Source of the DNA: [Erwinia] mediterraneensis
GTDB taxonomy: Bacteria; Pseudomonadota; Gammaproteobacteria; Enterobacterales; Enterobacteriaceae
DNA length: 64,000 nt
Direction of reading: 5' to 3'
NCBI RefSeq assembly: GCF_900604315.1
Contig: NZ_LR026978.1
Location: 1,007,063-1,071,062, forward strand
The translations under genes were made by a program, and so were the position numbers. The notes under the pieces are model-generated. The model saw only the letters and a list, made by a program, of their open reading frames with translations. It searched no databases and was not told where the DNA came from. Position 1 is the stretch's first letter. The number at the start of each line of letters is the position of its first letter. This document shows positions 62,001 to 64,000 of this stretch, piece by piece.

Positions 62001-62431
62001 AAGAGATCATTGTGCCCAACAAAGCCTTTATCACTGAGCAGTTTGTCAACTGGTCACTCTCAGACACCGTGACGCGCGTCGTGCTGACCATTCCCGCCCC
62101 GGCGAAGGTTAACAGCGAAGAGGTTACGACCCTGCTGAAGCAGGCCGCCGCGCGCTGCCACTACGTGCTGGATACCCCACCGCCGGAAGTTTATCTGGTG
62201 GATCTGCAGCAGGGCATTCAGCTGTTTGAACTGCGTATCCATGCCGCGGAAATGGGGCATCGTATGCCGCTGCGCCATGAACTGCATCAGCTGATACTGC
62301 GCGGCTTTGAAGAGCATGGTATTGAATTGCCGTTCCCACCTTTCCAGGTACGCATGGAAACCATCGGCAAGAAAACACCGGCCAGCAACGGCACGCCGCC
62401 CGCCAGAGCCTTCCGTTCCGGCGGCCTTTAA
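59099..62431 (+). CDS. mscM: MscM (YjeP), miniconductance mechanosensitive channel
   Basis: An 1110-residue MscK/MscM-type channel. It has a signal peptide (about 1-20, ending STFA-AG), a large periplasmic coiled-coil region rich in Gln, Glu and Ala (about 21-450), about ten membrane helices (about 470-900), then the MscS core with pore helix and beta domain (GVGLGFGLQEIFANFISGLI, then EKPIRIGDTV), and a polar C-terminus. The start is GTG. It relieves turgor after osmotic downshock. Confidence 0.95.
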   Translation: MRSLMILLLSLWLSASTFAAGVPEANQLRQELETAKAAKSSPAQTEQIQSLETALSYLDERDASLERAKQYQQVIDDFPRLARELRQQIAAFKNSSKTVRSTMSSAELDQEILQVSSQLLEESRQAQQEQDRAREISDSLTLLPQQQTEARRAMTESERRLQSTTAGSTPLTLAQQAARQAENAASKARVDELELAQLSANNRQELARMRAEVHQHKASQLDNYLQELRNQLNNQRQREAELALARTEQLAENSGDLPPAIRDQFRVNRELSAALNQQAQRMDLVASQQRLATNQTLQVRQALTTLREQSQWLGASNLLGEALRAQVARLPEMPKSQQIDNEMAQLRVQRLHYEGLFARQDELRKEKQANGAPLSSEQNRILDAQLKTQRELLNSLISGIDTLILEITKLKVANTQLQEALTEVKEATHRYLFWTADVSPVSLSFPLDVVHDLYRLLSFDTLSQMGKALAMVFTSQETVFPVLGAMLLLGFSISSRRHYHAFLDRAASKVGKVTLDRFQLTLRTVFWSILLALPLPLLWGALGYGLQHAWPYPFAVAIGHGITDTFPLMWTLMIGAAFARPHGLFITHFRWPQTRVARAMRYYPLSVGLIVPLTMLLIAFANQEDRQFSASLGRFCFILICGALSIVTVSLKRAGIPLHLDKEGNGDNMVNRILWNLMVAIPLIAAFASCIGYLATAQALLARLETSAAIWFLLLVIYHIIRRWMLIQRRRIAFDRARQRRAERLANRARNEDEKEPVLQYADGVELDEPVIDLDAISAQSLRLVRSILTLIALVSVIVLWSEIHSAFSFLENIRLWDASTTVQGVESLQPITLGSVLIAILVLIITTQLVRHMPALLELALLQHLSLTPGTGYAITTLTKYLLMLIGGLLGFSLIGIEWSKLQWLVAALGVGLGFGLQEIFANFISGLIILFEKPIRIGDTVTIRDLTGSITRINTRATTITDWDRKEIIVPNKAFITEQFVNWSLSDTVTRVVLTIPAPAKVNSEEVTTLLKQAAARCHYVLDTPPPEVYLVDLQQGIQLFELRIHAAEMGHRMPLRHELHQLILRGFEEHGIELPFPPFQVRMETIGKKTPASNGTPPARAFRSGGL

Positions 62432-62436
62432 GGCAT

Positions 62437-62469
62437 AAAAAAGCCCGCCGCGACGGATCGCAACGGGCA
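62437..62469 (-). terminator. Terminator after mdh
   Basis: On the minus strand GCCCG/CGGGC encloses an inner TGCGA/TCGCG pairing and is followed by TTTTTT. The mscM stop codon is only a few bases away on the other strand, but the plus-strand hairpin has no U tail. Confidence 0.82.
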
Positions 62470-62514
62470 TGTCATGAAGATTTATGCGCGGCGCCAGATG
62501 GAACCCCGAACGCG

Positions 62515-63453
62515 CTACTGCTGCATAAACGCTTCGCCCTGAGCGATATCTTTTTTCAGCGTTTCCAGCATGCCCTTTAAAGCCTGCTGTTCAAATGCAC
62601 TCAGCTCGCCGACAGGTCTGCGCTCTGCGATGCCATTTTTGCCTAACAGCAGTGGCTGAGAGAAGAAGCGGGCATATTCCCCCTCCCCCTCAACATAAGC
62701 GCACTCGACAACGTTGCTTTCTCCCTGTAGCGCGCGCACCAGTGACAGGCCAAAACGTGCCGCGGCTTGTCCCATCGAGAGTGTGGCGGAGCCGCCACCC
62801 GCTTTTGCTTCAACCACTTCAGTACCGGCGTTCTGAATACGTTTGGTAAGATCACTCACTTCCTGCTCGCTAAAGCTGACGCCTTTGACCTGCGACAGCA
62901 AGGGCAGAATGGTAACGCCCGAGTGACCGCCGATCACCGGGACTTCAATCTCGTCCGGCGATTTGCCTTTCAGTTCCGCCACAAAAGTATTCGCCCGGAT
63001 AATATCCAGCGTGGTCACACCAAACAGGCGGTTCTTATCGTAAACCCCCGCTTTTTTCAGCACCTCGGCAGCAATGGCGACCGTGGTATTAACCGGGTTG
63101 GTAATTATACCAATCAGCGCCTGGGGTGCCGTTTTTGCCACCTGCTCCAGCAGATTACGTACGATGCCGGCATTAACGTTAAAAAGATCGGAGCGATCCA
63201 TGCCAGGCTTACGCGCAACGCCAGCGGAAATCAGTACCACATCCGCCCCCTCCAGAGCCGGGGTTGCATCCTCACCACTAAAACCGTTAATTTTTACGGC
63301 GGTTGGAATGTGACTGAGATCAACCGCAACACCAGGTGTAACCGGTGCAATATCGTAGAGAGAGAGTTCTGAACCCGCAGGCAATTGGGTTTTCAGAAGA
63401 AGTGCAAGCGCCTGACCAATACCGCCAGCGGCGCCGAGTACTGCAACTTTCAT
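62515..63453 (-). CDS. mdh: Mdh, NAD-dependent malate dehydrogenase
   Basis: A 312-residue TCA-cycle enzyme, the E. coli length. The Rossmann loop GAAGGIGQ is at 7-14, substrate-binding Arg81, Arg87, Asn119 and Arg153 are in place, and the catalytic His177 lies in IGGHSGV. Divergent from argR, as in E. coli. There the pair is far from psd-mscM, so the junction here reflects a rearrangement. Confidence 0.98.
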   Translation of the reverse strand: MKVAVLGAAGGIGQALALLLKTQLPAGSELSLYDIAPVTPGVAVDLSHIPTAVKINGFSGEDATPALEGADVVLISAGVARKPGMDRSDLFNVNAGIVRNLLEQVAKTAPQALIGIITNPVNTTVAIAAEVLKKAGVYDKNRLFGVTTLDIIRANTFVAELKGKSPDEIEVPVIGGHSGVTILPLLSQVKGVSFSEQEVSDLTKRIQNAGTEVVEAKAGGGSATLSMGQAAARFGLSLVRALQGESNVVECAYVEGEGEYARFFSQPLLLGKNGIAERRPVGELSAFEQQALKGMLETLKKDIAQGEAFMQQ

Positions 63454-63799
63454 CCTATACTCCTTATTAGGGTGGGACAGAGAAGTGCCGGGAATCCATG
63501 TGCTTACGACATTAATTTACTTCTCCGGTGATGGCGAGTGCTCTCTGTTCAATTTGCGTACTACCGCAATAATTTGAGCGGGAAAGCGTCGTATAAAGCC
63601 GTTATCCCGGAGATTGATGACGTTAACGCATGCAGATAATGACCCGACGGTTATCCTGTGGCTCGAATAACACCGTCAATAATATAACAAGTTTGCAACC
63701 TTCGCCCTGTGCGCTCACCCGGGCTTTTTTTGGCCTGCCGGAAAAATTTTGCTAAAATCGTCGCCCGCTCGCCTTTTCCGCCATCCCGTCGGGATGCAC

Positions 63800-63837
63800 A
63801 TTGCATAAAAATTCATTTATATGCATAATAATTTATC
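63800..63837 (+). promoter_or_regulatory. Tandem ARG boxes in the argR promoter region
   Basis: Two 18 bp operators, 63800-63817 (TTGCATAAAAATTCAT core) and 63820-63837 (TATGCATAATAATTTA core), are separated by two bases. Both fit the ArgR consensus TGAAT-N4-ATTCA with small deviations. They imply autorepression of argR by the arginine-bound hexamer. The rest of the 430 bp mdh-argR spacer holds no gene. Confidence 0.8.
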
Positions 63838-63883
63838 TGCCTGCGGCGGATTCTCGCTTTTTTCCCTTTATTACTGGTAGCCT

Positions 63884-64000
63884 ATGCGTAATCCAACAAA
63901 ACAAGACGATCTGATTAAGGCATTTAAAGCCTTATTAAAAGAAGAAAAATTCAGCTCCCAGGGCGAAATTGTTCAGGCGCTGCAGGAAGATGGCTTCGAG
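63884..64000 (+). CDS. argR: ArgR, arginine repressor (5' part only)
   Basis: The first 39 codons are present and the frame is still open at the window edge. The translation [20 protein letters not shown] and the following [16 protein letters not shown] are the winged-helix DNA-binding domain of ArgR. The complete protein should be about 156 residues. ArgR represses arginine biosynthesis and assists XerCD at cer sites. Confidence 0.95.
   Translation, partial: MRNPTKQDDLIKAFKALLKEEKFSSQGEIVQALQEDGFE

Overview
The window is chromosomal DNA from an enteric gammaproteobacterium, most probably Erwiniaceae (Pantoea/Mixta/Erwinia-like). The genus is an inference: most proteins match my memory of their E. 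coli homologues closely in sequence and length, and gene order follows the E. coli 94-96 min region with several blocks missing. No phage, IS transposase, integrase or CRISPR array is visible.

Layout, left to right. (1) 1-910: tandem 53-54 bp palindromic repeats surrounding a ~330 bp GC-rich structured element. (2) 911-8507, minus strand: an accessory operon reading from a stand-alone PRD protein through an SFCGS-motif protein, DUF4312, two membrane proteins (DUF4311, DUF4310), an amidohydrolase, a DgaE-like PLP ammonia-lyase and a KDGP aldolase, followed by a BglG-type PRD/EIIB/EIIA regulator. (3) 8885-10882: tldE and darP. (4) 10883-12355: a second tandem array in opposite orientation plus two more copies of the structured element. 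(5) 12356-17816: mpl, fbp, a chemoreceptor, a DUF441 membrane protein, ppa. (6) 17867-27436: ytfP-tamB-tamA (outer-membrane translocation), ytfL, ytfK, ytfJ, cysQ. (7) 27732-36529: cpdB, fklB, ytfB, the rpsF-priB-rpsR-rplI ribosomal operon, a small secreted protein, yjfP, a Cache chemoreceptor, bsmA. (8) 36503-54490, minus strand: aidB, rlmB-rnr-nsrR, purA, yjeT, hflC-hflK-hflX-hfq-miaA-mutL-amiB-tsaE-nnr. (9) 54489-64000: queG, a datA-like cluster of DnaA boxes, three identical tRNA-Gly(GCC) genes, orn, rsgA, psd-mscM, mdh, and the 5' end of argR with two ARG boxes.

Most of the window is housekeeping. Two parts stand out. The accessory operon looks like a complete catabolic unit in which an imported N-acylated or cyclic amino-sugar acid would be opened by the amidohydrolase, deaminated by the DgaE-like enzyme and split by the KDGP aldolase to pyruvate and glyceraldehyde-3-phosphate. 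It has no kinase and no recognisable permease, so the four DUF-type proteins are candidates for a new, possibly PTS-coupled, transporter. The second is the ~330 bp repeat element. Its three copies differ in sequence but keep paired hairpin arms through compensatory changes, which points to selection on a folded RNA or single-stranded DNA.
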